64,000 nt of DNA from Natronomonas gomsonensis. GTDB taxonomy: Archaea; Halobacteriota; Halobacteria; Halobacteriales; Haloarculaceae. The position numbers and the translations under genes were made by a program. The stretch lies in NCBI RefSeq assembly GCF_013391635.1, contig NZ_JACAWU010000002.1:372001-436000 (forward strand), in the 5' to 3' direction. This document shows positions 16,806 through 26,232 of this stretch, one piece after another (position 1 is the stretch's first letter; the number at the start of each line of letters is the position of its first letter). The notes beneath the pieces are model-generated. The model had not been told where the DNA came from and made no database searches. It saw nothing but the letters and a program-made list of their open reading frames with translations.

Positions 16806-18059
16806 ATGGAGTACGCCGACTTCCTCGACGAGAGCTACGACCCCCAACCCGACGACCTCGTCTGTACGTTCCGGCTCGTGCCGGGAGAAGGACTGTCGGT
16901 CGAAGCGGCAGCCGCTCGGGTCGCATCCGAGAGTTCCAACGGCACGTGGGCGGCGCTCTCGCCGGAATCCGACGTGCGGCAGTACTCGGCTCTGGCCTGC
17001 GACATCGGCGACGTTGGCGAACACGGAACCGAGGTGACCGTCGCCTACCCCGAGGCGCTGTTCGAGGACGGCAGCATGGCACAGGTGCTGTCCTGTATCG
17101 CCGGCAACATCATGGGGATGAAAGCCGTCGACACCATCCGACTGCTCGACTGTGAGTGGCCCGAGAGGCTGGCCACCTCGTTCCCCGGACCGCAGTACGG
17201 CTCGGCGGTCCGGACCGAAATCCTCGACGCTGGGGACCGACCGCCGCTTGCGACCGTCCCCAAGCCGAAAGTCGGGCTGTCGACAGAAGAGCACGTCCAG
17301 GTCGGCTACGACGCGTGGGTCGGCGGCGTCGACCTCCTGAAGGACGACGAGAACCTCACCGACCAGGACTTCAACCCCTTCGAGACGCGCGTTGCCGATT
17401 CCCTGGAAGCGCGGGACCGCGCCGAGGAGGAAACTAGCGAGCGAAAGGACTACCTCGTCAACATCACCGCCGAAACCGACGAGATGGTCCGCCGCGCCGA
17501 CTACGTCGCCGACCAGGGTGGGTCGTTCGTGATGGTCGACATCATCACGGCGGGCTGGAGCGGCCTCCAGACTGTCCGCCGCCGGACCGATGACCTCGAT
17601 TTGGCGATTCACGCTCACCGCGCGATGCACGCGGCTTTCGACCGCCTGCCCCAACACGGCGTCTCGATGCGCTGTCTCGCACAGTTCGCTCGACTGGCCG
17701 GCGTCGACCACATCCACACCGGTACCGCCGGACTCGGCAAACTGGAAAACGAAGACACTGCCGGCATCAACGAGTGGCTCCGCTCGGACCTCCACGGTCA
17801 CAACGACGTGCTGCCGGTCGCAAGCGGCGGCCTCCATCCGGGCATCGTCGACCAACTGCTCGATGCGCTGGGAACGAACGTCATGGTGCAGGCCGGCGGC
17901 GGCATTCACGGCCACCCCGATGGCACCGAAGCGGGCGCTCGCGCACTCCGGGCGGCCGTCGACGCCTCCGTCGAGGGCGAGTCACTCCAGTCGCGCGCCG
18001 AGTCCGTTCCGGACCTCGCCACGGCGCTGGAGAAGTGGGGCACCGAGACACCACGATAA
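16806..18059 (+). CDS. rbcL: Type III ribulose-1,5-bisphosphate carboxylase (RuBisCO)
   Basis: A 417-residue large subunit of archaeal form III. Every active-site residue I can align is kept: Glu42, Thr47 and Trp48 (ESSNGTW), Asn101, Lys153 and Lys155 (VPKPKVG), the carbamylated Lys179 with Asp181 and Glu182 (LLKDDEN), His271 and Arg272 (HRAMH), His304 (HIHTGT), loop-6 Lys312 (GLGKLEN) and Ser340 (ASGGLHPG). In Archaea form III works in pentose-bisphosphate (nucleoside) salvage, giving two 3-phosphoglycerates, rather than a Calvin cycle. The usual AMP phosphorylase and ribose-1,5-bisphosphate isomerase genes are not in this window. Confidence 0.95.
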   Translation: MEYADFLDESYDPQPDDLVCTFRLVPGEGLSVEAAAARVASESSNGTWAALSPESDVRQYSALACDIGDVGEHGTEVTVAYPEALFEDGSMAQVLSCIAGNIMGMKAVDTIRLLDCEWPERLATSFPGPQYGSAVRTEILDAGDRPPLATVPKPKVGLSTEEHVQVGYDAWVGGVDLLKDDENLTDQDFNPFETRVADSLEARDRAEEETSERKDYLVNITAETDEMVRRADYVADQGGSFVMVDIITAGWSGLQTVRRRTDDLDLAIHAHRAMHAAFDRLPQHGVSMRCLAQFARLAGVDHIHTGTAGLGKLENEDTAGINEWLRSDLHGHNDVLPVASGGLHPGIVDQLLDALGTNVMVQAGGGIHGHPDGTEAGARALRAAVDASVEGESLQSRAESVPDLATALEKWGTETPR

Positions 18060-18088
18060 CACGCCAGCAGTCGCCACGTCTCACGAAC

Positions 18089-18095
18089 ATTTATT
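18089..18095 (+). promoter_or_regulatory. TATA box defining a GTG start at 18119
   Basis: ATTTATT is centred about 27 nt before the GTG at 18119. No ATG lies in the correct frame before the first membrane helix, so this supports a leaderless GTG start. Confidence 0.4.
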
Positions 18096-18118
18096 CGGTC
18101 AGGTGTCCATCAGGTGGT

Positions 18119-18637
18119 GTGATTCTCACCACTCTTGGCGCCGTGGTGCCGCTGGCAGTAGAGGTCGATATCGGCTCGCAGGTCGATGTCAATCCACTCG
18201 TCAGTTTGCTTGGTAGCGCCGTCGGCGCCTCCCTGACGACGCTCGTCGTCGGCGCCATCATGATAGCTCTCGCTCCCGAATACACCGAGATTCTGATGGC
18301 GGACGTACTCGATAACCCCCTCGGCTCGTTCCTCTATGGACTCGTCTGTCTGGTGTTCGTCGTCCTCGTCACGTTCGTCCTCGCCATCACGATTATCGGG
18401 CTCGTCGTGGCGATTCCGTTCGCGCTGATTTCGTATCTCGTCTGGGCCGTCGGCGCGGCCATCGCCTTCCTCGCTATCGGCGACCGACTCGTCGGCCACG
18501 ACGACGGCTGGCCGAAACCGCTTCTCGTCGGGGCGGCAATCAACGGTGCGCTGACGCTCACCGGTATCGGGAGCATCGTCACGTTCGGTATCGGCGCCGC
18601 TGGGTTCGGCGCCGTTCTGCGGGCGTATCTCGAATAA
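18119..18637 (+). CDS. Membrane protein, unknown function
   Basis: A 172-residue hydrophobic protein starting at GTG (MILTTLGAVVPLAV). About four helices are visible, including LVCLVFVVLVTFVLAI and the pair spanning residues 90-125, followed by a glycine-rich C-terminal helix. The pattern recalls small polymer-forming-cytoskeletal-associated or bactofilin-linked membrane proteins, but I cannot assign it. The frame stays open upstream into RuBisCO; the GTG is chosen from the promoter position. Confidence 0.6.
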   Translation: MILTTLGAVVPLAVEVDIGSQVDVNPLVSLLGSAVGASLTTLVVGAIMIALAPEYTEILMADVLDNPLGSFLYGLVCLVFVVLVTFVLAITIIGLVVAIPFALISYLVWAVGAAIAFLAIGDRLVGHDDGWPKPLLVGAAINGALTLTGIGSIVTFGIGAAGFGAVLRAYLE

Positions 18638-18641
18638 ATCG

Positions 18642-19193
18642 CTACTGGAAGCCCCGGCCCACGTCGCTCTCCTCGATGAGGTCGTCGAGTTCCTTCGTCA
18701 GCAGTTCCTCGGCCTCCTCGAACGTCTCCGAGAGGTCGTCGAGACCCTCGGGGCGGTCGTACATGTCGTAGGCCATCGGGCCGTGTGCGGGGCTGTCGAG
18801 GGCGTCCATCACGTCTTCGAACAGCGCATCGCCGGTCGTCGGCGCCTCCGCGTGGGTCTCGATGACTGTTTCGAGTTCCTTCGCGCGCTCTTTGGCCTCG
18901 TCTTCGTCCTCGATACCCTGATTGACGCCGAACCGACCACCGCTGTCCTGTCCGGGAAACAGCGGGTCGAGTTCGTCGTCGATTTTACGGGCGACGCGGG
19001 AGCCGACCCCCTGTACCTCGAAGGGGTTCTTCGCGTAGGTCTTCAGCTGATAGACGCCGACGGAGGGGTGGCCGAGGAACATGTCCTCGCCGACGCCGCC
19101 GCGACGGTCGCCGGCCACCGCTCGCCAGTCGCCCGGGTCCGCTCCCGAGTCGACCACGTCTTCGAGGATGTCCTGCCAGTCACGGACGCGCAT
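18642..19193 (-). CDS. Conserved haloarchaeal protein, unknown function
   Basis: A 183-residue acidic soluble protein. It begins MRVRDWQDILEDVV and contains GVGEDMFLGHPSVGVYQLKTYAKNP, a Lys/Tyr-bearing segment that looks conserved. The C-terminal half is predicted helical and strongly acidic (KERAKELETVIE, FEEAEELLTKELDDL). No cysteines or membrane segments. It is divergent from the Dna2-like gene (starts 84 nt apart) and ends 4 nt from the convergent membrane protein gene. Function not recognised. Confidence 0.6.
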   Translation of the reverse strand: MRVRDWQDILEDVVDSGADPGDWRAVAGDRRGGVGEDMFLGHPSVGVYQLKTYAKNPFEVQGVGSRVARKIDDELDPLFPGQDSGGRFGVNQGIEDEDEAKERAKELETVIETHAEAPTTGDALFEDVMDALDSPAHGPMAYDMYDRPEGLDDLSETFEEAEELLTKELDDLIEESDVGRGFQ

Positions 19194-19277
19194 ACCGCGT
19201 TCTCGGTGCGGCAACGGAAAGAAGGTGTCGGCTTCGACGACCGATAGCGTTTTTCCGCCGAGGACGCAGGGGAGTAT

Positions 19278-21932
19278 GTGAACATCAGAGGCCCCATCGT
19301 CGAGGCACGCGACCCCCGAACCGTCGAGACGAGTCGCGGGACCTCCGAACTCGCCGAAGTACTCGTTCGGCCCGACCGAGGGGCCGCCGAGGCGGTGCAG
19401 GTGACCCTGTGGGGAAAGTGGACCGAAACCGCCGAACTGCTGGATGAGGGAATGGACTTGCTCGTCACCGACGCCGAAGAGCGGGAGTTCCGCGGGGAGA
19501 CGCAGTACTCGACGACCGGCGACTCGCTCGTAGTTGTCGAACCCGACTTCCTCGTCGACGTGACCGACATCCGCGGGTGGGTGCAGTGTCCCCGCGTCTA
19601 CTATCTCAACAAACTGAGCGGGATTCCGCTGAAATACCCGGTCGTGAAAGGGACCGTCGTTCACGAGGTGTTCGGCGACCTTCTCAGGGGCCGAGACCTC
19701 GACGACAGCATCGACGAGCGGGTCGCCGAGGCCGCACTAGATTTGGGATTGCTCGGGGAGACGGCCGACTCGGTCGCCGACGACGTACGGCAGAACGCCG
19801 CCGCGATTCAGGGGTGGCTCCAGCAGGGCACCCTCTCTGATGAGGATTCCTGGCGCTCCGAGCAGACGCTCATCTCCGAACGCTTCGGCATCAAGGGGCG
19901 GGCCGACGCCGTCAGACGCGGGATGCCCGTCGAATTGAAGACCGGCAAGAACACGACGCGGGACCCCCGATTTCAGGACAAGGTGCAGGCGGCCTGCTAT
20001 GCGCTGCTTTTGGCCGACAGCGTCGCCGACGCGCCGGACACCGGGACGCTCTTGTACACGAAGAACACGGCGCTGGACCGAAACGAGGAATCGGGGGACC
20101 TCTCGCCGGCCAAGGAGTTCGCCATCGGCCCCGGATTCCTGAAGTTCGTCCTCCGGCAGCGAAACGAAATCGCCGCCGCCGAGTACGACCTGACGGTGCC
20201 GACGGGCTACGAGGCCGACGCGAAATGCGAGTACTGCTTCGAACAGGACACCTGCATGGTCGTCGCCGGCCGTCTCGACCAGGAGTCGAAAGCCGGCCAA
20301 ATCGGCCACCCCCTCCCCGAGGAGGAACGGGCGTACTTCGAGCGTTTCTACCGTGCCATCGAGGAGGAACGCCGGGAGGTCCACCGCGAGTACCGCAAAC
20401 TGTGGGAGCAATCCGCCGAGGAACGCGCCGACGACGACCGCGCACTGCTGGACCTCGAACCGCTCGGTCGGGAACCGGTGTCGGGCGGTCGCTGGCGACT
20501 GCGGGCCCGACGAACCTCCGAGGCGGTGTCGAAGATACGCGAGGGCGACCGGGTGCTGGCCAGCGACGGCCATCCAACACGCGGGACGGCGGAGTTGGCG
20601 ACCGTGGAGGAGTTGGGTGACGAAATCGTCGTGACTGCCGACGAACCGCTCGAACTTCGTCGACTCGACGTGTACCCCTCCGAAATCGGCGTCGACAGGC
20701 AGTTGACGGCGCTCCACGACGCCATCCTCCGTGGCGACCCCGACCGTAAGGACGTGCTGTTCGGCCGTCGCGACCCCGATTTCGCCGATGGGAACCGAAC
20801 CTACATCGACAACAACGACGCCCAGAACGAGGCGGTGAACCTCGCGGTCACCGCCGAGGACTTCACGCTCGTTCACGGCCCGCCAGGGACCGGCAAAACC
20901 TACACGCTTGCGCGAACGATTCGCGCCCTCGTCGACCGCGGCGAGCGCGTGTTGCTGTCGGCGTTTACGAACCGCGCCGTCGACAACGCTATCGAGGCCC
21001 TCGAGGAGCAGGGCTTCACCGACATCGTCCGCTGGGGGTCGGAGACGGGCGTTCGGAAGGACATGCAGGCGTACCGACTCGAACGGTCCGGAGACCCCCG
21101 AGAGCGTGCCGCGACGCTTCGAGACGCCAGCGTCGTCGCGGCGACGACGGCCGCCTGCGGGTCGCGCGTCCTGAAGGAACAACAGTTCGACGCCGCCGTC
21201 GTCGACGAGGCCGGACAGTTGACCGAACCGGGGACGTTCCTCGCGGCGAACCTCGCAGACCGGTTCGTGTTGGTCGGCGACCACCAGCAGTTGCCGCCCG
21301 TCGTTCGGGCCGAAAACGACCTCCAGGAGTCGCTGTTCCAGCGGCTCATCGAGGCGTATCCGGACGCCGGCGTGATGCTCGACAAGCAGTACCGGATGAG
21401 CCAGCGCGTGCAGTACTTCTCGAGTCGGGAGTTCTACGACGGGGCGCTTCGGCCGGCGACCGGCGCGGTCGCGGCCCAGCGACTCGACGATTTGCCGGGC
21501 GTCTCGACGGACGCGCTACCGCCCGAACTCCGGGACCCTGTCTCCTTTGTCGACCCCGACGGCGTCGCGGACGGGAACACGAACTCCATCGAGGCCGACC
21601 GCGTCGCCGAAGTCGTCGCGTCGTTCCGCGAGGCTGGCGTCGACCCCGATGATATCGGCGTCATCGCGCCGTTTCGGGCACAAGTCGCCGAGATTTCGCG
21701 CCGGCTGCCGGACGTGGCTGTCGACACCGTCGACCGGTTCCAGGGCTCCGCCAAGGAGGTCATCGTCATCTCCTTCGTCACCACCGAGGACCTCACGAGT
21801 CCAATCTTCGAGGATCACCGTCGGGTGAACGTCGCGCTGACGCGGGCGAAGAAGGCGCTCGTGTTGGTCGGCGACCGTGGGGCGCTCTCGACGGACCCCT
21901 TCTACGCGCGGATGCTGGAGTGGGCTGCGTGA
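19278..21932 (+). CDS. Dna2-like nuclease-helicase (Cas4/RecB-type nuclease fused to SF1 helicase)
   Basis: An 884-residue DNA-processing enzyme. Residues 1-95 look like an OB-type domain. A Cas4-like nuclease follows, with Asp210, Glu219 and Lys221 (GRAD, ELKTGK) and four cysteines for an Fe-S cluster: Cys104 (QCPR), Cys317, Cys320 and Cys326. The C-terminal half is a Upf1/Dna2-type SF1 helicase with Walker A GPPGTGKT, Walker B DEAGQ, GDHQQLPP and the late motif VDRFQGSAKEV. This order matches eukaryotic Dna2, which trims flaps and DNA ends. The start is GTG 19278; the nearby ATG is out of frame. Confidence 0.9.
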   Translation: MNIRGPIVEARDPRTVETSRGTSELAEVLVRPDRGAAEAVQVTLWGKWTETAELLDEGMDLLVTDAEEREFRGETQYSTTGDSLVVVEPDFLVDVTDIRGWVQCPRVYYLNKLSGIPLKYPVVKGTVVHEVFGDLLRGRDLDDSIDERVAEAALDLGLLGETADSVADDVRQNAAAIQGWLQQGTLSDEDSWRSEQTLISERFGIKGRADAVRRGMPVELKTGKNTTRDPRFQDKVQAACYALLLADSVADAPDTGTLLYTKNTALDRNEESGDLSPAKEFAIGPGFLKFVLRQRNEIAAAEYDLTVPTGYEADAKCEYCFEQDTCMVVAGRLDQESKAGQIGHPLPEEERAYFERFYRAIEEERREVHREYRKLWEQSAEERADDDRALLDLEPLGREPVSGGRWRLRARRTSEAVSKIREGDRVLASDGHPTRGTAELATVEELGDEIVVTADEPLELRRLDVYPSEIGVDRQLTALHDAILRGDPDRKDVLFGRRDPDFADGNRTYIDNNDAQNEAVNLAVTAEDFTLVHGPPGTGKTYTLARTIRALVDRGERVLLSAFTNRAVDNAIEALEEQGFTDIVRWGSETGVRKDMQAYRLERSGDPRERAATLRDASVVAATTAACGSRVLKEQQFDAAVVDEAGQLTEPGTFLAANLADRFVLVGDHQQLPPVVRAENDLQESLFQRLIEAYPDAGVMLDKQYRMSQRVQYFSSREFYDGALRPATGAVAAQRLDDLPGVSTDALPPELRDPVSFVDPDGVADGNTNSIEADRVAEVVASFREAGVDPDDIGVIAPFRAQVAEISRRLPDVAVDTVDRFQGSAKEVIVISFVTTEDLTSPIFEDHRRVNVALTRAKKALVLVGDRGALSTDPFYARMLEWAA

Positions 21933-21972
21933 GCCGAGCGATAGGGAGGTCCGCTGGGAGTGAACCCTTTGG

Positions 21973-23571
21973 TCACTCGTAAGTGAACGTCTCGACACGA
22001 CGGATTGCGTAGCGATAGCATACGAATCCGACGACTGCGAGGAACGCCGAAACAACCCCGACCGGCAGGACTCGGATGGCGACCGAGGGCGTATCGAGGA
22101 GGTGCGGGACGGCGATTGCGAGAAAGCCGACGAGTGCAGCGATACCGACGCCGAAGAGGTGGCCGAAGACGGCCCACGGCGTCGGCTGAACTGCCTCGAC
22201 GCCGAAGACGCGCTGGGAGTCGAAGTTCGGGACGAGCGTCCCGAGGCCGACGGCGAGTGCGGCGCTGTACCCAGTCAGGACGACGCCGAAGGCGACGACG
22301 AGTGCGGCGGTCGTGAGCGTCATCGGACCGACGACGCCCGCGACGACGGCGAGTATCAACGCCGGTGGCAACAACGGCGCGATACCGGCCGCCAGACGAG
22401 CACGGACCAGCGTCCGGCCGGCCGCCCCCGCGAGAACGACGGTCGGCAGCGCAGCCCCCTCGTCGCCGAGGGGATTCAGCCCGAAGGTCGCACCGGCGAA
22501 CAACGCACCGACGCCGAGGGTGACGGGCGGAAGCCACAACAGCGGCGTTTCGGCGCCCGCGAGCGACCCCAGCGCAGGGAACGTCGCGAAGACGACGTAC
22601 AGCAAGTGGACGAACCCGGTGGGTGCGCGAACGCCGCGGAGCCACAGCCAGAACACCGCCCGGCCGAGAGGTCGTCCCGACAGGACTGCCGGTACGTCGA
22701 CGGTTCCCTCGTCGTCAGCCGTGTCGGTTCGGTGCGTGGCGTCGCCGAACCACAGTCTGGTCGACAGCGGTATCGACGCCGCGAGGCCGACGACGGTGAG
22801 CGAACACATCATCGCGATGCCGAGGGCCGTCTCGATGCCGACTGGCGGAGCAGTCGGTACCCCGAGGACGAACAGGTCGGCGTACGGCGCCAGCGGGATG
22901 GCAGCGAGCACCGACGGCGGCGACCGGAGGAAGGCGAGTGCCTCCGGCGTGAGGGCGAACGTCCCGCCGACCAGCACGACCGCGCCGAGGATGCCGAGCA
23001 GTTGGCCACGCCGTCGGGTTACTCGGAACCGCCGACCAGCCAGGCGAACGAGTAGACCGAGGGTGTACCCGACGGCGAGCGTTGCGGCCAGTGCAGGGAC
23101 AGCGGCGAGAACGGCGACGACCCCCATCGCTGGCGCACCGAGACCGAGAAGGAAGGGTCCGTAGACCACGAGGAAGACGGGACCGAGGACGCCGAGGGTG
23201 CGGAGGAACTCGGCGCCCATGAGGCCGACGGTGAGCGCACGCGGGGAGATGGCCGTTAGGAGGTAGTCGGCGTGGTCGACCGTCGAGGCGCGTTCGAGCG
23301 CCCGGATGACGCCCAACCCGACGAGGCCGGCGAAGGTGGTGACGAACTGTCCACGGACGACCGTCGTCGACAGCGTCACCTCGCCGCTGGCGACCGCGTT
23401 TCCGGTCAGATACAGCGACGGCACGGCGCCGACGAGGACGGGTGACATAGCGAGGAAGGCGACCCCGAGTGCAGCGAGTTGCCGTCGATCCGACAAGAGG
23501 GCCCGGAGACTGCGTCGCGTCTCGGTCCGGGCAATCGTCCACGCGACGACGGCGTCGGCTCTCAGTCCCAT
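21973..23571 (-). CDS. ABC-2-type transporter permease
   Basis: A 532-residue polytopic membrane protein with about 12 hydrophobic segments and no ATPase motifs. The N-terminus (DAVVAWTIARTETRRSLRALL) resembles large haloarchaeal ABC-2 permeases. Its first codons overlap the end of the ATP-binding gene by 10 nt, so the pair is an operon with the ATPase first. It is probably an exporter; the substrate is unknown. Confidence 0.82.
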   Translation of the reverse strand: MGLRADAVVAWTIARTETRRSLRALLSDRRQLAALGVAFLAMSPVLVGAVPSLYLTGNAVASGEVTLSTTVVRGQFVTTFAGLVGLGVIRALERASTVDHADYLLTAISPRALTVGLMGAEFLRTLGVLGPVFLVVYGPFLLGLGAPAMGVVAVLAAVPALAATLAVGYTLGLLVRLAGRRFRVTRRRGQLLGILGAVVLVGGTFALTPEALAFLRSPPSVLAAIPLAPYADLFVLGVPTAPPVGIETALGIAMMCSLTVVGLAASIPLSTRLWFGDATHRTDTADDEGTVDVPAVLSGRPLGRAVFWLWLRGVRAPTGFVHLLYVVFATFPALGSLAGAETPLLWLPPVTLGVGALFAGATFGLNPLGDEGAALPTVVLAGAAGRTLVRARLAAGIAPLLPPALILAVVAGVVGPMTLTTAALVVAFGVVLTGYSAALAVGLGTLVPNFDSQRVFGVEAVQPTPWAVFGHLFGVGIAALVGFLAIAVPHLLDTPSVAIRVLPVGVVSAFLAVVGFVCYRYAIRRVETFTYE

Positions 23572-24296
23572 CCGTCGGTGATGTCGAGGAAGGCATCTTC
23601 GAGACTCCCTTCGTCACCCTCGACGCGCTGTCGGAGCGTCTCGGGGGACCCCTCCGCCAGGAGGTGGCCCTCCGAAAGGACGCCGACGGTGTCGGCGAGT
23701 TCCTCGACGACCGGGAGGATGTGCGTCGAGAGGAACACCGTCACGTCCTCGGCAGCGAGGTCGGCGATGAGGTCACGGACGGTCCGGGCCGCCCGGGGGT
23801 CGAGACCGCTGGTCGGCTCGTCGAGGAAGACCACGTCCGGGTCGTGTAACACCGTCGCGATGAGCGCGGTCTTTTGTCGCATTCCCTTCGAGTACGTGCC
23901 GATACGTCGGTCGGCGTCGTCGGCGAGACCGAAGCGGTCGAGGTAGGCATCGATGCGCTCTTCGATGTCGCCCAGTCGCCGGAGGTCAGCGACGTAGCGC
24001 AACCCCTCTCTGGCGGTGAGTTCGTCGTAGACGGGCGGTACCTCCGGGAGGTAGCCGACGTGTTCGATGACGGCTCCGCGGTCGGTCACGGGGTCGCCAC
24101 AGACGGACGCGGTCCCCTCGGTCGGCCGCGTCAGCGTCGTCAGTAGTCGCATCGTGGTCGTCTTGCCGGCGCCGTTCGGGCCGAGGAAGCCGTAGACGCT
24201 GCCGCGCGGAATCGAGAGGTCGAGGCCGTCGACCGCCGCGGTCGAGCCGTAGCGTTTCGTCAGACCGTCGGCGGCGATGGCAGGGCTGGAGGACAC
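23562..24296 (-). CDS. ABC transporter ATP-binding protein
   Basis: A 244-residue ATPase subunit. Walker A is GPNGAGKT at residues 39-46, the signature region YSKGMRQK takes the place of LSGGQ as in ABC-2 drug/polysaccharide-type exporters, and Walker B is VVFLDEPTSGLDP, followed by the switch His in STHILP. It powers the permease encoded immediately downstream with a 10-nt overlap. Confidence 0.93.
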   Translation of the reverse strand: MSSSPAIAADGLTKRYGSTAAVDGLDLSIPRGSVYGFLGPNGAGKTTTMRLLTTLTRPTEGTASVCGDPVTDRGAVIEHVGYLPEVPPVYDELTAREGLRYVADLRRLGDIEERIDAYLDRFGLADDADRRIGTYSKGMRQKTALIATVLHDPDVVFLDEPTSGLDPRAARTVRDLIADLAAEDVTVFLSTHILPVVEELADTVGVLSEGHLLAEGSPETLRQRVEGDEGSLEDAFLDITDGWD

Positions 24297-24345
24297 GTCT
24301 CGGGACTGAGGCCCACGGTAGCAAAATACCGTCGAAAGCGGGGGC

Positions 24346-25236
24346 TCAGAAGTGGTCGGCGTCGATTTCCATGATGTCGGCGGCCTCTTCGGGCGTGGCG
24401 GGTTCCCGGCCGACGTTGCGGGTCATCTCGGCGGCTTTCGCGACGAGTTCGGGGTTCGTCGACATCTCGCCGTTCGGGAGATAGAAGTTGTCTTCGAGGC
24501 CGACGCGGACGTTGCCGCCCATCGCGAGGGCGGCGGCGACGAGTTGCCACTGCTCTCGGGAGATGCCGATGACCTGCCAGTTGGCGCTGTCGGGGAGCTG
24601 TCGGACCTGGTGGGCGAGGTTCTCGACGGTCGGTGGGATGCCGCCGAGGACGCCCATCACGAGCGAGAAGTTGATGGGATGTTCGAGTTCGCCTGATTCG
24701 ACGAACGGCCGGATGTTGCCGATGTGGCCGGTGTCGAAACACTCCAGTTCGGGTTTGACTCCCGAACCGTTCATGGCCTGCAGGAACTCCCGTATCTCGT
24801 TGAACGGGTTCTCGAACACCATGTCGAAGACGAAGTCGTCCCTCGATTCGGAGTACTTCGCGTAGTTCATCGACCCCATGTTCAAAGCCGCGATGTCGGG
24901 CTGGACGCCCTCGACGTACTGGACGCGGGTGTCGACGGGTTCGTGGAGCGCGCCCGTCGAGAAGTTGATGAGGATATCGGTGCGGGCGCGAACCTCGTCG
25001 TATATCTCCTGATACGTCTCCTCGTCGAAGGTCGGCGAACCGTTGTCGGTGCGGGCGTGGATGTGTGCGATGGCCGCGCCGTTCTCGCGGGCCGCAGCGG
25101 CGTCTTCGGCGATTTCCTCGGGCGTGTAGGGAATCGCTTCACACTGGTCGCGGGTGGTGAGCGCGCCCGTGAGGGACGCACTGATTACTGCTTTGTCGGG
25201 GTCGTTGCCTTTGATTGAGTCTTGTTCGATTGTCAT
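24346..25236 (-). CDS. Beta-keto acid cleavage enzyme (BKACE family)
   Basis: A 296-residue zinc enzyme of the BKACE (DUF849) family. Members condense a beta-keto acid with acetyl-CoA to give acetoacetate plus a new CoA thioester. The zinc ligands His58 and His60 are in IAHIHART, and the catalytic-loop Glu is in RVGLEDNFYLPNG. The reference member cleaves 3-keto-5-aminohexanoate (lysine fermentation), but the family has many substrates, including dehydrocarnitine. It is followed upstream on the same strand by an enoyl-CoA hydratase gene, suggesting one catabolic unit. Confidence 0.9.
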   Translation of the reverse strand: MTIEQDSIKGNDPDKAVISASLTGALTTRDQCEAIPYTPEEIAEDAAAARENGAAIAHIHARTDNGSPTFDEETYQEIYDEVRARTDILINFSTGALHEPVDTRVQYVEGVQPDIAALNMGSMNYAKYSESRDDFVFDMVFENPFNEIREFLQAMNGSGVKPELECFDTGHIGNIRPFVESGELEHPINFSLVMGVLGGIPPTVENLAHQVRQLPDSANWQVIGISREQWQLVAAALAMGGNVRVGLEDNFYLPNGEMSTNPELVAKAAEMTRNVGREPATPEEAADIMEIDADHF

Positions 25237-25272
25237 GGTTGTGTCGTGGTGTGGTTTCGGTCGGTTAGCGGG

Positions 25273-26091
25273 TTATTCCTCGTCGGAGCGGCCCTTCCAG
25301 TCTGGTTCGCCGTCGGTGAGAAAGGAGTTGAATCCCTCTTCGGCGTCGTCGCTCATCGCGAGCATCGTCACCATCTCGCGCATGTAGTCCAGCGCCTCGT
25401 CGAAGTTCATCTCGCGTTGGTTGTAGAACGACTCCTTGCCGATTTCTATCATGAACTCCGAGGGCGTCACGAGGTCGTCGACGAGTTCGTTCAGTTCCTC
25501 GTCGAACGCCGCCTCGGGGACGAGGTCGGTGACGAAGCCGATGTCCTGAGCTTTCTCGGCGTCGAAGTGTTCTCCGGTGAAGAGGTACTTGAACGCCTGT
25601 TTCTCGTTGACCGTCCGCATGATAGGGACGAGCGCCTGTGCGGGGAAGATGCCGATGTCGACCTCGGGGGTTCCGAAGGTGGCCTCCTCGCTTGCGACGA
25701 TAACGTCGCAGGCGGCGGCAAGGCCCATCCCGCCGGCCAGGCAGTAGCCTTCGACGGCGGCGACGGTGAGGGCGGCGGTGTCGACGGCCTTCTCGATGAG
25801 TTGTTTCATGCCTGCGAAGCCCTCGCGGTAGGCCTTCGACCCCTGTCCGACGGCGCTGGCCATCGACTTGATGTCGCCGCCGGCACAGAAGGTGCCCCCC
25901 GCGCCTCGGATGACGACCACGCGTGCGGGCCCGTCGTCGGCGAAATCGAGGACGGCCGAGAGGCCGTCGATGACGTTGCCGTTTAATGCGTTGCGCTGGT
26001 CGGGGCGGTCGATGGTCGCCCGGACGACGAGGTCGTCGTCGTCGACCGTCACGTCCAAATCCTCGTTCGAGAGTTCGTCGCTCGTGGCCAT
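25273..26091 (-). CDS. Enoyl-CoA hydratase/isomerase family protein
   Basis: A 272-residue crotonase-fold enzyme. The oxyanion-hole segments are GGTFCAGGDIKSM and GYCLAGGMGLAAACDVIVASE, and TFGTPEVDIGIFP holds the expected catalytic region. ATG 26091 (MATSDELSNED) is chosen; the upstream extension would run into the promoter of the divergent dehydrogenase. The BKACE gene begins 37 nt downstream on the same strand. Together they point to degradation of a CoA-linked acid. Confidence 0.9.
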   Translation of the reverse strand: MATSDELSNEDLDVTVDDDDLVVRATIDRPDQRNALNGNVIDGLSAVLDFADDGPARVVVIRGAGGTFCAGGDIKSMASAVGQGSKAYREGFAGMKQLIEKAVDTAALTVAAVEGYCLAGGMGLAAACDVIVASEEATFGTPEVDIGIFPAQALVPIMRTVNEKQAFKYLFTGEHFDAEKAQDIGFVTDLVPEAAFDEELNELVDDLVTPSEFMIEIGKESFYNQREMNFDEALDYMREMVTMLAMSDDAEEGFNSFLTDGEPDWKGRSDEE

Positions 26092-26200
26092 CCTGTCGAA
26101 GGCATGCGGTGGCGTCGGTATGACGATTTCGGACAGGTGTAAACGAACAATTAGTTTAACCGTGAAATACGGAATCGAGGTTTTCCGGCCGTCCGGCGTG

Positions 26201-26209
26201 GGTTTATAC
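26201..26209 (+). promoter_or_regulatory. TATA box of the AidB-type dehydrogenase
   Basis: GGTTTATAC is centred 27 nt before ATG 26233, a leaderless arrangement. The remaining AT-rich intergenic DNA (26125-26200, with TTAGTTTAACCG) probably serves the divergent enoyl-CoA hydratase gene. Confidence 0.55.
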
Positions 26210-26232
26210 TTCGGGACTCGAAACGATTCGGT

